NCBI GenBank assembly: GCA_012184525.1
Contig: WOFQ01000002.1
Coordinates: forward strand, 1,550,001 to 1,614,000
Length of the DNA: 64,000 bases
Direction: 5' to 3'
From: Xenoacremonium recifei
Lineage: Eukaryota; Ascomycota; Sordariomycetes; Hypocreales; Nectriaceae
Below the pieces are notes generated by a model. It worked only from the letters and a program-made list of their open reading frames with translations, was not told the DNA's origin and made no database searches. Positions 21,811 to 32,467 of the stretch are shown here, one piece after another. Position numbers and translations under genes: made by a program. Position 1 is the first letter of the stretch, and each line of letters starts with the position of its first letter.

Positions 21811-22284
21811 TGTGTTTCAGGTATGTTCTCGGCGAATGTAGGTAGTATCACAAACAGTTGGCAAATTCACTGTAGAGTTACAAACGGAAGGGGGATGTAG
21901 GGAGATTGATGATTTATTATGAGAGGGTATTTGCGATGTCGCGACAATGCTTTTTGCCAAGCAAATCTGGCACAAAGACAGGCTACATCTGCTGGGGTTC
22001 CTTGAGCGCAGTTCTTTGAAAGGGCCAGGCCAGGCAGACAATGCTTTGTTCTTTGATTCCCTGAACTAAGATTAGAATCCAGCAAAGAGCCAGCAAAGAA
22101 GAGCAATCAATACAGCAAGTTCTTAGTTTACCTTAGTTCCTTTATGAAATAGGTCGGTGCGTCTTTGTTACCCGCCAACATCAACAAGACCATAAGTAAT
22201 AATATTCGCAGTCTCTATTATATCGTGCTCAACATCTAAAACTATTCTTCTTGCTGATACTGCACTTTTGACGACGGCTACACC
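21811..22284. promoter_or_regulatory. Divergent promoter region, uncharacterised protein / CK1-like kinase
   Basis: 474 bp, AT-rich, no gene of its own. Confidence 0.4.
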
Positions 22285-23348
22285 ATGGAGGTACGTGTGA
22301 GAACTATATCAAGTTTTACTTCTCACATTATATCAGGAAATCCTCATCAACGAAAGATACCGTATCGGATATAAGCTTGGCCAAGGCGGCTTTGGAATAG
22401 TCTATTCCGGTGGGTTGTGTTAATGTCCCTCTCCCCCCTCATACGAAGCGCTAACGTCTCCAGGCATTGACATCCACACCGACGAAGAAGTCGCCATCAA
22501 GTTAGAGAGCCTGGACTTAGATTGTTTCACTACAGTAGATGATGAGTCAGAGGCCTACCACGAACTTGCCGGATCCGTCGGCGTCCCTCGGGTCCGATGG
22601 CTTGGAGAGGAGGGCGACTACCGAGTCATGGTTCTCGACTCACTAGGTCCATCTCTGGATGACCTTGTTAAGTTCTGCGGTGGGAAGTTCTCCCTGAAGA
22701 CCATCCTTCTCATCGCCGACCAAGCCCTCTCTCGGCTGGAACAAGTCCATTCACGCGGCTATGTTCATCGTGATGTGAAGCCAGACAATTTCCTAATGGG
22801 AACCGGCAAAGAGGGAAATCACATCTACATCATTGACTTTGGTATCTCGGAACATATCGACAATTACGAGGATGAAGAGTATCCTAGTCACGATGGATGT
22901 CTTGGAACGTTCGAATATGCTAGCATTAGCAGCCACTATGGAAACCGTGAGTTTTCATCTATCCATGAGTTGTTAACGTACTAAGTGCAAGCTAGAGCTG
23001 TCTTTCAAGGATGACTTGGAGTCTCTAGGTTACTCTCTTTTGTCCTTACAAGGTCTACTCCCATGGCAAGATCTAAGAGGAGCCTCCGACGATGAAGATC
23101 TGGAGGAGAAAATCATGGATCTCAAAGTTGCAACTTCCGTGGAGACTCTCTGTCGGGGCCTTCCGCATGAGTTTGCGAAGTACATCATTTACGCTCGCTC
23201 GCTAGACTTTGAGGACAAGCCAGATTATGCATACTTGCGTCGGCTTTTCCGGAACCGCTTCCTTGCGCAAGGTTTTCAATACGATTTTGCTTATGATTGG
23301 ACGGAAAAGATATTCAATCAATTGCGGGAGAATGACGGAGAGGAATGA
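22285..23348 (+). CDS. Casein kinase 1-like protein kinase, short form
   Basis: 304 residues from four exons: 22285-22290 (only six bases), 22337-22409, 22464-22946 and 22996-23348. The glycine loop is GQGGFGIVYSG, VAIK carries the ATP lysine, HRDVKPDNF is the catalytic loop and DFGIS the Mg-binding loop. LSFKDDLESLGYSLL is the CK1-type substitute for the APE region. All key catalytic residues are present, so it is probably active. It ends soon after the kinase core, unlike housekeeping CK1 (HRR25/YCK), which have long tails. It sits in an accessory block beside other orphan genes rather than in a conserved context. The two-codon first exon is judged from the splice sites and the ACACC-ATGG start context. 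Confidence 0.85.
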
Positions 23349-23626
23349 ATGCGGAAGAACATTCGCAAGACAAGGGCAGCGGATTGTTTTGATTGTCTCG
23401 AATATATTCTTAGCGTCTTTCATGCTGGTAATTCTAGTCATAAATTCATATACAGGCAGCTCTGTCTTCCATAATACCCCTTCTGCAAGGTCGGGATTGT
23501 AGGGGTTCTAGTTGTGCCCATACCTTTCTAAGTTTGGCTATGCCAATAAATACCCTCTTGGCCAAAGATATATTCATCCTGGTCTTCTTTTGATCGAAGT
23601 CCCAGATTATAGCATTTATCTTTGGC

Positions 23627-25180
23627 CTATGGCGCGACCGAGTTCGCTTCTAACATCTTTCTGAATGCAGCTGCAGAAGTGTTACCGTATGTTGCCTCAA
23701 ACTCTCGATCATTCGTGTAACTAGGCAGCGACTTATGTGCGAGGAATATCAAGTGCTCAGCGACATGACCCTCAATGCAACTGTCCTTGATCTCCTTCCA
23801 ACAGAACGGACATTCTTCAAAGATATAACCATGCGGTCGGGCATTTCTGTTAGCAAGAACATTCAGCTGGGCGACTGTGAATTTGCCTGGATGGGTCTCT
23901 GTCATGTGTTTCAGATACCCTTCCTTTGTCTTAGCAACAAATTCATCATGGGATCTAGCGGCGCATTTCCAAAGTAGCGTGTGTTTGCGCATATGTCCTA
24001 ACCATGTGTCGACATTTTTATAGAGATGTTCAGGCGTATCGCATTCTTCATATAAGCAGACATATGCTTCGATGTCCTCAGTCAAATGACGTCTAAATAG
24101 TGACACATTAACAACTGTTCGCCTACCACTAATCGTTGAAAGGTATCCGAACTTATACTCACAGCCATATTGACTCGTCTTGGATCTCATCTGCTGCAAT
24201 ATCGTGGAAGCAGTATGGACAAGTGATCCCGTGGCTCGGGGATGGCGCATAGTACCAGCGATTCTTTAATGTGCGAAAATGGCTGAATCGTGACATTCTG
24301 CTGAAGGCATGGGAATTTTCCTGCGTAGAAAACTCCTTCTTCGGGGTTGATGGCAAAGCAACCCCAGCCCAGCCTGCATCCGGAGTTTGGAGTGATGCTT
24401 GGGTAGGCTCTTCGAGAGGCGGCTTCACAGTAAAGTCCGGAGCCAGGATCTGTGTGGTTCCGTAAAAGGACCTCTGGCGTATGATCTTGTTTCGACGTAT
24501 CAACATGGTTCTTACAAGGCGCTGGACAAGGCTCCTGGAGAGACGAGGAAATTGTTCTTGGATTTGGCTTTCGATGATAGAACGCCTGAATTCCTCTTTC
24601 TCGGTGACTTGGTTTATGTCCCCTTGCGTAGGAACCTCATCATGGCGTTGCTCGCATGCCCGGAGGATGACCGGCGAAAACTTTTGTAAACGGGTTATGT
24701 CGTTCTCGATTTCCCTCAGACGTTCCACGAAGGCATCAGGGACTGGAGACAGACCACCATCCCCTGCCTCCCTGGACAAGGATGTACGATTCTCTAGGCC
24801 TTAAAGATTGAGTTATATCAGATGAGTAAGACATTGGTGAGATCGTATAGACAATGGAAATGAGGGAACGTACACCATTGACACTCTTCGATATGGTCTC
24901 GCAACGCTTTCAACAGGCCAACGACAGTCTCATGGACATGGAGCGAAGTTTGTAAATGATGATCCAATGAGGCCAGAGGTTCTGCGAAAACACCAGTGTT
25001 TGCGGTCCAAATGGAAAGCCTTGCCAGTTGATCCTCCAACAACTCGATCTCACCGGGTTGGAAGGGCAAGGGCCTCTCTTTGAGTTTTCTGAAGGCTTCA
25101 ACGCATGATGCCACCTTCCAAGCAATTATCGCGGGAGGTGGTCGCTGTTTTGATTGACTTTGAGTTGGATTAGTGGCCAT
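23627..25180 (-). CDS. C2H2-like zinc-finger protein of the fungal accessory type
   Basis: 469 residues from three exons: 24874-25180, 24163-24799 and 23627-24092 (introns GTACGT..AAG and GTGAGT..TAG). The N-terminal part is helical, without zinc ligands. Then ITCPYCFHDI is followed over the second junction by LRHLTEDIEAYVC, LYEECDTPEHLY, WLGHMRKHTLLWKC, then HMTETHPGKF and ECPFCW..GHVAEHL. This arrangement of CxxC and Hx3-5H pairs is that of the common fungal proteins with several degenerate C2H2 fingers, often found near NLR-like genes. ATG at 25180 is preferred; GTG upstream is ignored. It is divergent from the DUF7580-subtilisin gene with only 416 bp between start codons. Confidence 0.75.
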
Positions 25181-25596
25181 GATGAATATGCTCAAGGCCA
25201 CAGCCTCAGAAATGAAGGTGATGGAAAGTCAGGCAGAAATCCCGCGTGATCACTATTTTTCCTTAGGCATGTTGCAAATTGATGCATCTCTTGTAACGAG
25301 TCTTAATGGAATTTCACCTGCGTATATGCAATTGCCGGGGCCAGCATAGCCTTTCAGCCGAGGTCTTTTCAGCTGCGCCGCTCATCATTCGAATCACGAG
25401 AACAAATCTGCACTTTGAGCAATTTAGCAACTTCAGCTAAATGCTTCCCCGACAGCATCTTTCTCCACGAGAGTCTCATTCGCAGGTTGAAGCGACTCGT
25501 TTCGAAAGGATTTAGACCACCAGGAAAGGTAGTACCGATTCTCGAAGGACATTCCATTCAATCAAACCTGCCGACACGTCGCAAATCAACGACACG
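25181..25596. promoter_or_regulatory. Bidirectional promoter, zinc-finger protein / subtilisin protein
   Basis: 416 bp between outward-facing start codons. It may also contain unseen 5' exon sequence of the subtilisin gene. No specific element identified. Confidence 0.4.
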
Positions 25597-28500
25597 ATGC
25601 CACTACGCCTGATTTACGATGGGACGGAAGCAGTACGCTTCCTACTGGCCGTCTGCAAACTGTTCTCGGAGCTCACGTTACTCGAGGATAGTGGCCAGAA
25701 CCACGACATGTTCAGACACTTCTTAACATATCTTCGAATGTGTTGTCTGGGTATTCAACATTACTGCCAACGCATCATCAGCTCCAATTTGGGAGTAGAT
25801 GAGGCGATTATTGCCCGCTCGGTTCATTACTTTGAGTCCATTGTTGTCTGGGATGGTTTCCGGCCGCTTCAAGAACACTCAAAGCCACGCAAATGCGGAA
25901 TGAAATTGAAGGCCCTCATCCGGTGCTGGGACAAAATGAAGCATGATTCCAATCAAAGCCCACAACTCGAACTTTTGTCACATTTCTTTGACTTTGGTCG
26001 AACAAGCGAGAAACGGAGTGACTTTCTTTCATTGTTGGCGATGTGTGTGGATGATCTTGGGACACGATATCCGGAAGACTTAACTGAGTTTGCAACATTC
26101 AACTTTACTAGGCCTGCCATAATCAAGCAGCCGTCCTATGCTATCCGGAATGCCGCCAAATCAATCTTCAATGCCTTCACACTCTGCCAGAATTGTCTGT
26201 GTACTCCATCTCATTCCTTCTCTACGCGGCTCCGTCTAGCAACTTATAGGACACCCAAGGCGCAAGACTACACAGCAGATGAGGTCTTCGACACAATGCT
26301 CTCTATGGATCCTGCGAGAGTTGAGTGGCATCAGGCTCGTGTACTTGCAAAGGCAGAAACAAGTTCGCACCGTATGGGCAGTTCATCTGAGCCCGTGGAC
26401 AGAAGGGGTCGTTCTAGCCAACCTATGAAAGTCACGAGTCTTTGTGAGCCTCTTATTCAGATCAGCAAGAAGGCAACATACCGTCTCCATTTACAAGTCT
26501 CCCGGAATGAACTCTTCAAACTACAATCTCAGAAACGCGACTTTCAAATCGCCCACCACACAAAGCCAATTTCACTGAAGCATCTACTCTTCAATAATCC
26601 TCGAGCTTTCACGTTGAAAATGGGTCAAATCCTTGCAGTCATTCTCAGCTCCACGATCTTTCACCTGTGTAAAACCCCGTGGCTTCAACCCTTATGGAGA
26701 TCTTCTCATATTCTTTTCTTCTCTACAACCTCGTCAGCAATTCCCCTTCGGCCGTATATCCAAGCCCAGCTTCACCATTCTACGAGGGATGATGATACGG
26801 AGGACGACGATCTAGACCCCAACCGAGATCCAGACGATTTTCTATCTCACAAATGCCCGCATCTCATCGAATTGGCAATCCTATTGATGGAACTATACTT
26901 TGTGACGCCATATAGTGTCTTAGCCAGCCGATATGGAGTTCCGCTCGAAGACAGCTTGGGGTCCTCGCATGTGACGAGGTATCTTGACGCGGATATGGTA
27001 TTTCAGGCTTGCAAAAAGGATATTCCGCAATACTCACACTTCTACTATGTAGTAGAGAATTGCTTGGACGCAACGAAATGGGAAGATCAGAACGGAGGGA
27101 TGCTGAACATTGACACTCTGAGGCGGACAATCTACGAGCTAGTTGTCCAGCCGTTGGAGGTTGAGTTAAGCCAAGGCTACAGCCACATCTCCATTGATAA
27201 TCTTGACCAAATTGCGGATGGACTTGATTGTGCTAGATGGGGCATGCCCATTGAAACATTGAACTCGGAAAACTTTGTCCTAAGCCGCGGTTCATCACAC
27301 CCAGTGGGTGAGATGGCAGACGTCAACCAGTCTATTAGGCTTGCGTCTCAGACGTCAAATCGGCTAGAGGAAGGGAAAGTAGAGATTCCAATTACGGAGC
27401 TTCTCATCGGAGGTCCGTTTTCGCAACCTCACTCGCGAGAGACGAGGAAGAGCGACAACACCAAAACCTTCTCTCAGTTCTTTGATGACGAAGCGTCGTC
27501 CAACCGTCATTGTCCTGAAGGGTATGTTGATTCATTAGGCACGTAGTCATCGTTCAAATTCTTTTAATACTGCAGTTTATAGAATAATGAGTTACACGAA
27601 CTGGAAAGAAAAATATGAAGCAGTTTACAAAAAGTATATACCCGACGCGCTAGCAACAAATCTCACTCCTCCAAGGATTGCTGTTCTAGATACAGGAATT
27701 GACCTCGATAATCCTTCCGGACAAGCACGATTAGAAAATATCAAAGGCAAACGCAACTGGCTACGTGAGAGATCAGGTCATAGCATGCACGACTCTCAAG
27801 GGCATGGGACATTCATGGCAGGCTTGATATTGGATTATGCTCCTGATGCAGAGCTTTACATCGCTAAGATTGCTGATCAAAGGTCTTTGTCTTTAGATCC
27901 TGCTATAATCGCTGCGGTAAGTCGCCTCAATGATCCAACTACGATAACAAACTGAGATCCAATGCCACAATAGGCCATTCACCATGCGGTAGATGAATGG
28001 AAGGTCGACATCATTTCGATGTCGTTTGGTTTCCCAAAATGTGCCATTCCAGGCTATGACAAGTTAGAGGCCGCCCTGAAGGCCGCTTCTGAGAGACAGG
28101 TGCTGCTGTTTGCCGCGGCTTCGAACGAAGGAGGCCAACTCGGCCGTGCTTTTCCTGCTCGCGAGGAAAATGTTATTGCCGTTCACTCAACGGACACCAA
28201 CGGCAATCGGTCGCGATTCAGTCCGACAGCAGAAGCAGACAGCTTTAACGTTGCGACCGTTGGGGAAGCTGTTGAGTCGGACTGGCCGTCGCATCTATGC
28301 AACCCCAAGAACAACTCAAAATGCATCATGCACAAGTCTGGCACTTCATGCGCGACAGCAATTATTGCTGGCATTTCAGCGTTTCTACTACTATACGCGA
28401 GACTGAATCTTCCGGGATTAGCAGAGCGGTTGAAGAAACAACAGAGGATGAAAGCCGTACTTAGAAGAGTGGCAGAGAAAGGGCCGCTTCAGCGATCCAG

Positions 28501-28603
28501 GGACGGCTATTACTTTGTTGCCCTAAGTACCGATGCGGATTGTTTGTTTGGGGAGCCAAAGGCCTTCATTGATATGACAATGCAACGTCTCTTGACAAGC
28601 TGA
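25597..28603 (+). CDS. Large protein with DUF7580-like region and C-terminal subtilisin (S8) protease domain
   Basis: 962 residues from three exons: 25597-27521, 27583-27916 and 27974-28603 (introns GTATGT..TAG and GTAAGT..TAG). Residues 1 to about 640 resemble the fungal DUF7580-type region, ending with CPHLIELAILLMELYF. Residues about 665-950 form a subtilisin domain with all catalytic residues: Asp in RIAVLDTGID, His in DSQGHGTFMAGL, the oxyanion Asn in FAAASNEGG and Ser in KSGTSCATAII. There is no secretion signal, so the protease is intracellular. In fungi such proteases are linked to NLR-like and allorecognition systems; HET-Q2 of Podospora activates a gasdermin by cleavage. Whether this one does so is inference. 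An upstream exon is possible. Confidence 0.82.
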
Positions 28604-28706
28604 TCCGAGAGAAATATGAGTGTTCATCTTCGAGATTAAATACGATCATCATTCTATCTAGTAGTTTTATCACTTCAATCTTGAAAACTCATATCTTGGC
28701 AATCCC

Positions 28707-28766
28707 GTTAGCAAGAGCGGACAGCTGAGCAACCGTGAGTTTTCGTAGATGGGCCTCTCGTGACCA
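28707..28766 (-). pseudogene. Duplicated fragment of the neighbouring C2H2-type gene
   Basis: On the plus strand this stretch aligns without gaps to 23849-23908, inside exon 3 of the zinc-finger gene, with roughly 70% of bases equal by eye. On the minus strand it reads HLRKLTVAQLSALANG, against HPGKFTVAQLNVLANR in the intact gene. No finger residues or longer open frame accompany it. It is the remnant of a second, mostly deleted copy on the other side of the subtilisin gene. Confidence 0.6.
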
Positions 28767-29067
28767 AATTCTTTATTTACTGAAATAGACCCTCTAGTAT
28801 TTAAAACGTAGCCTCACACTTAAGAGCATACTTCAAATACCTGATTAAAATCGGGTCACAGGCCTCCAGCGAGTCAGCGACGTTGGCCGCGAGAACGGCC
28901 AGTTGGCACAGCCCTGGCGCAAACTGACGCTTTGTTGGTTGCAACAGCGCAATTGATAACCAACAAGCCAATCAAGCAACCCAGACTGCTTCACACTGAA
29001 ACGTTTTTCTAGGCTCCCACGGATGCCTATGCCCCTGATGAGGCCTCTACTGGTTCTCATTTGTGTC

Positions 29068-29076
29068 TATAAATAT
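29068..29076 (+). promoter_or_regulatory. TATA-like box
   Basis: TATAAATA motif about 190 bp upstream of the chosen start of the PD-(D/E)XK-like gene; position is plausible if a short 5' leader exists. Confidence 0.3.
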
Positions 29077-29264
29077 AGGCGCCGACGCGCCATTTGACAG
29101 CCATGTCCGAAGGCCTCGTCAGCTCTACCGATCCTTGGTCCAGATTTATTCAAGCGCAGAAATATCATTGATACGTCAAACCAGTTCGATTCATCATCAC
29201 AAAATCCATCATGCGAGAGTAAGCCTACAGCCCAGAATCAATAGATCGATTGGGTAATGTCTGG

Positions 29265-30882
29265 ATGCTAATCACCATGCGACGCAGTAAACCAAGAGAT
29301 CGCACAATGCCACTGGTACCCGAGCCTTTTGATGAGACGGTCATCTCGAGGCAGTCAGTGTTCTTTGGGGGACTCGGTGGTCTTCCAATGGCCCAGACAT
29401 TTTGTCGATTCTGCCCAAATTTAGACTTTCGACAGTATCTACAGTCTCTGAGTGAGGATAAATGTACTGAAATAAACAAGAGGGCCTCCAAGCTCTTCAA
29501 GCGAGCAATTGTGAATCATTTCTACGGTTCTTCCGAATTCAGCTGGGAAGTCTGCGCTTGGAACGATGCTTTCGGTCTGATCTTAGATGATGAAGGGCTA
29601 AGGATGTCAGTAATAACCTTTCAGCTAATCCGCAAGATTCAACGTTCTAACATCGGCTCAGGGATAAACGACCTTACGACTTTATCGAGAAGGACGATAA
29701 CGGAGAGATCTCCGTTAAAATAAGGATCCCGGACGCAACTATGGGACTAAAGTCATACGACGACTACTTTCTTAAGCGGGGGTATGTGTGTGAAGATCCC
29801 GATTGCAAAGATGACCACAGCGCAAAGCAGCCCGACGAGAGGCTTTCGGAAGATCTTCTCTCTGCCATGATGGGGAATCCCGAATGTGGTCTCATTGTTG
29901 ATGGCGTTTGGGGAAAAACCAATCTTATTTTCCCATTCGCAGTCTACGAAGCGAAGAAGAGAGCTACGAGCTATGCGGCTGCTGAGGAGCAGATATACCA
30001 CGCGTGTAGGACGTATTTGGCTATGCTCGATGATTTGGCACGCAACCCAGATAACGTGTCCGAGTACCAGTCAGAAGACAGCGATAAGTATCAGCTCTTT
30101 GCCTTCACATCATGTGGCTCTTATTGGCAAGTCTTTCTCGCATGGAACTTTTTGAATGATTGTGTAAGTCTCATGGCCTCCTTCGCGAAGTTTTGTGTGA
30201 ATTTGGACCAATATCAAATTGGATCCGCTCAGACAATCAGGTTTTAACGCTTTATATCTAGATGGTGGAGACAATATGGGAAGGAGATGTCAAGAAAACC
30301 TCTTCTGCCATAGAACTCATGTGTCTTGTTGACCAGGTACATGACTATGCCACTCAGCAGCATCGCCCTTTCGTCATGAAGCACCTCGAAGCGTGGCATG
30401 ATCGACACAAGAGAACTGCCAAAGTTGCCGCACCGGGTGGCAACCCTACCAAGACCGCTTTTGAAGGCTTTGCAAGCGAACCAGAGGATTTTGACTCAAG
30501 TGACGACGAAGATAAGTCGCTGTCTCCTAGTCCCCTAGATTCCAACGACATGGCAAGGCTGCCTGACCTTACTCCATATTTACTTCGACCTGCATGGTCA
30601 CGACTAAAAGAAGAGTCGGAAATGACTAGGAATGAGAAGGCACATCAAACAAGAGTTCATAATCAGGAGCTACGAAGCCTTGCTACTTCTGCACCAAACA
30701 TCGAAACGACACCAACCCAAAAGCGCCCGAGAGGCCGCCCACCGAAGGCAGCAATTCGCAAGCAGAAACTCTCCGGGAAGAGCCAGCAAGCTGGATCAAC
30801 TGGTACTATGAGTGGTAGAGTTGTGAAGAAGGCGAAATCTTCTAGTTCTCGTGTTACTCGCAGTATGAAGAAGGGTATATAG
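29265..30882 (+). CDS. PD-(D/E)XK nuclease-like protein with C-terminal AT-hook
   Basis: About 487 residues from three exons: 29265-29605, 29662-30163 and 30262-30882 (introns GTCAGT..CAG and GTAAGT..TAG, frame kept). The middle exon shows a PD-(D/E)XK-like core: GLIVDGVWG (acidic residue), then FAVYEAKKRATSYAAAEEQI with the E-x-K pair, followed by a helix. A Cys/His cluster CEDPDCKDDH precedes it. The C-terminus is acidic then basic with an AT-hook, KRPRGRPPKAA, and Lys/Ser-rich tail typical of nuclear DNA-binding proteins. Fungal proteins of this layout are abundant and uncharacterised. The start is uncertain: upstream frames contain stops and a further short 5' exon is possible. Confidence 0.68.
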
Positions 30883-31049
30883 TTCTAGTTGTCAGGAGTC
30901 TGGTCTGATTATTGCAGTATTTATAATAAATTGAACCCGACGGGGTTGGTCATGGAAGGCATGCATTTGAGCATTCTTTATAGTAGAGGGCTAGAAGAAC
31001 GAAAGGAGCGCGATCGAGATCAGCCTCGGGACTCTCCACTCGCCTATAT

Positions 31050-32129
31050 CTATTGGATTGCCTTCAACTCATTCTCTGTCCAGTCCCAGATTCTCTTCGC
31101 CAACTTCTCATCTTTGCCCAGATCACTTGCCAGTCCACCAACGCCAATGGGCTCGTAGTATTCGCCGCTCTTCACGTCTTTAGACACGGAAGCCCAGAGT
31201 TGGTTCTTCACCCCATCCTGAACGGTAGCCAGGAACCTGTACCCCAAAGTTGTGAGAGCTCTGATGTATCGGGGTGAGCCGCTTGCCCTGTTCATCAGCT
31301 GAGTCTGAACGACTCCTGGATGGATGGAAGCAACTGTAAACTGAGGATACGCCTTGGCCAGTTGCCGTGCCCAGAGCACGTTAGACAGTTTGCTCTGGTG
31401 GTATCTCCCAAAAGCACCAAGGTCCTCCGCAAGAGTTTTGAGGGAGTCGAAGTGAATGCCTTCCTTGTCTGCATAGAGATGACCATGCGATGCCATAGAT
31501 ACAACACGGACGTCGGCGTCTTTTGAAGTGTTGGCAGTCCTCTCCAGTAATGGGATAAGGAGTTTTGTAAGGAGGGCATGGCCCATGTGGTTCGTTCCAA
31601 ACTGTATCTCGTATCCGTCCTTCGTGAGACCCGGAGCGGTTGCCATGATTCCAGCGTTGAGCATGAGAATATCAAGGCGATCGGACTGTGACATCACAGT
31701 CTCCGCCGCGTTGCGAATTGACTCAAAAGAAGTCAAGTCAAGCACTAGTGGCTGAATGGGTGCGCCGGGAACTTGCTGCTTGACATCATCGGCGGCTTCT
31801 TGGGCTTTCTGCAGACTCCTGGCTGCAAGCCAGATCTTGGCCGGGCTGTGCCTGGCGAATTCGAGAACACACTGTTTCCCCAGCCCAGCATTTCCTCCAG
31901 TCACCAAGATGACTTTCCCAGTCAACGGAGGAATGTCCTTGTCGGGATTGAAGCGGATCGAGCGTGAGCCAAACACCATGACTGCGATGACCGAGAAGAT
32001 TCCGAATGCAATTTGAGATTGAAATTGCTTTGTTATGTGTAGAAATGATAATTTCTGACCAAATGGATGGGGAGGGTACCGACTTATATGCGCCAGAAGC
32101 CAGCGAAGCCACGAATCAGGTGCCCACAT
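31050..32129 (-). CDS. Short-chain dehydrogenase/reductase (retinol-dehydrogenase-like)
   Basis: 359 residues as one exon. The Rossmann signature GKVILVTGGNAGLGKQ, the LMLNAGIM motif, catalytic Ser in VVSMASHGH and YHQSK are all present, so it is an active classical SDR using NAD(P)H. A hydrophobic segment IAFGIFSVIAVMVFG lies just before the domain and could anchor it to a membrane. Alternatively the protein starts at the internal ATG at 31977-31979 and the upstream part is leader. The substrate is unknown. It converges with the PD-(D/E)XK-like gene (168 bp apart) and diverges from the transcription-factor-like gene. Confidence 0.85.
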   Translation of the reverse strand: MWAPDSWLRWLLAHISRYPPHPFGQKLSFLHITKQFQSQIAFGIFSVIAVMVFGSRSIRFNPDKDIPPLTGKVILVTGGNAGLGKQCVLEFARHSPAKIWLAARSLQKAQEAADDVKQQVPGAPIQPLVLDLTSFESIRNAAETVMSQSDRLDILMLNAGIMATAPGLTKDGYEIQFGTNHMGHALLTKLLIPLLERTANTSKDADVRVVSMASHGHLYADKEGIHFDSLKTLAEDLGAFGRYHQSKLSNVLWARQLAKAYPQFTVASIHPGVVQTQLMNRASGSPRYIRALTTLGYRFLATVQDGVKNQLWASVSKDVKSGEYYEPIGVGGLASDLGKDEKLAKRIWDWTENELKAIQ

Positions 32130-32467
32130 CACACACTGCGGACTCTTGCAGGCCCCGGAGACGCATCTGAGCTAGATTCATTTCAAGCAATGACCAAGTT
32201 CCAACCCCCCTTGGTATATTTTGCCTCGTCATCTCCCACTCAAGGGGTGTCACGTGAAGGCTGTGAATCGTTGGACGGTCTAAATAAAGCAACGCTAAGC
32301 CCTATCGGGTCCAAAGTTTGGTCTTGGCATTGCGACACCAAGCTTGATCAGCAGGTTACCCTAAACTTCGTCGCGATTTCATCTTTCCTCATTCAAACTC
32401 GTGTTGGTGAGGCTTTCCTGCACTGAGACTACAGTACGGTCTTGGCATACAGTCGCATGTTGACATA
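32130..32467. promoter_or_regulatory. Divergent promoter region, SDR / transcription-factor-like gene
   Basis: 338 bp; no gene of its own. Confidence 0.35.

Larger units (their letters stand above)
28604..29264. other. Intergenic with a zinc-finger-gene relic
   Basis: 660 bp. A relic resembling the C2H2-type gene lies at 28707-28766 (listed separately). A TATA-like box near 29069 precedes the next gene. Confidence 0.45.

Noticed and set aside
25415..25612. Open frame just upstream of the subtilisin gene start, possibly an extra 5' exon
   Set aside because: A GTAGTA could act as a donor, but no acceptor joins it in frame to the ATG at 25597 and the peptide has no family text.
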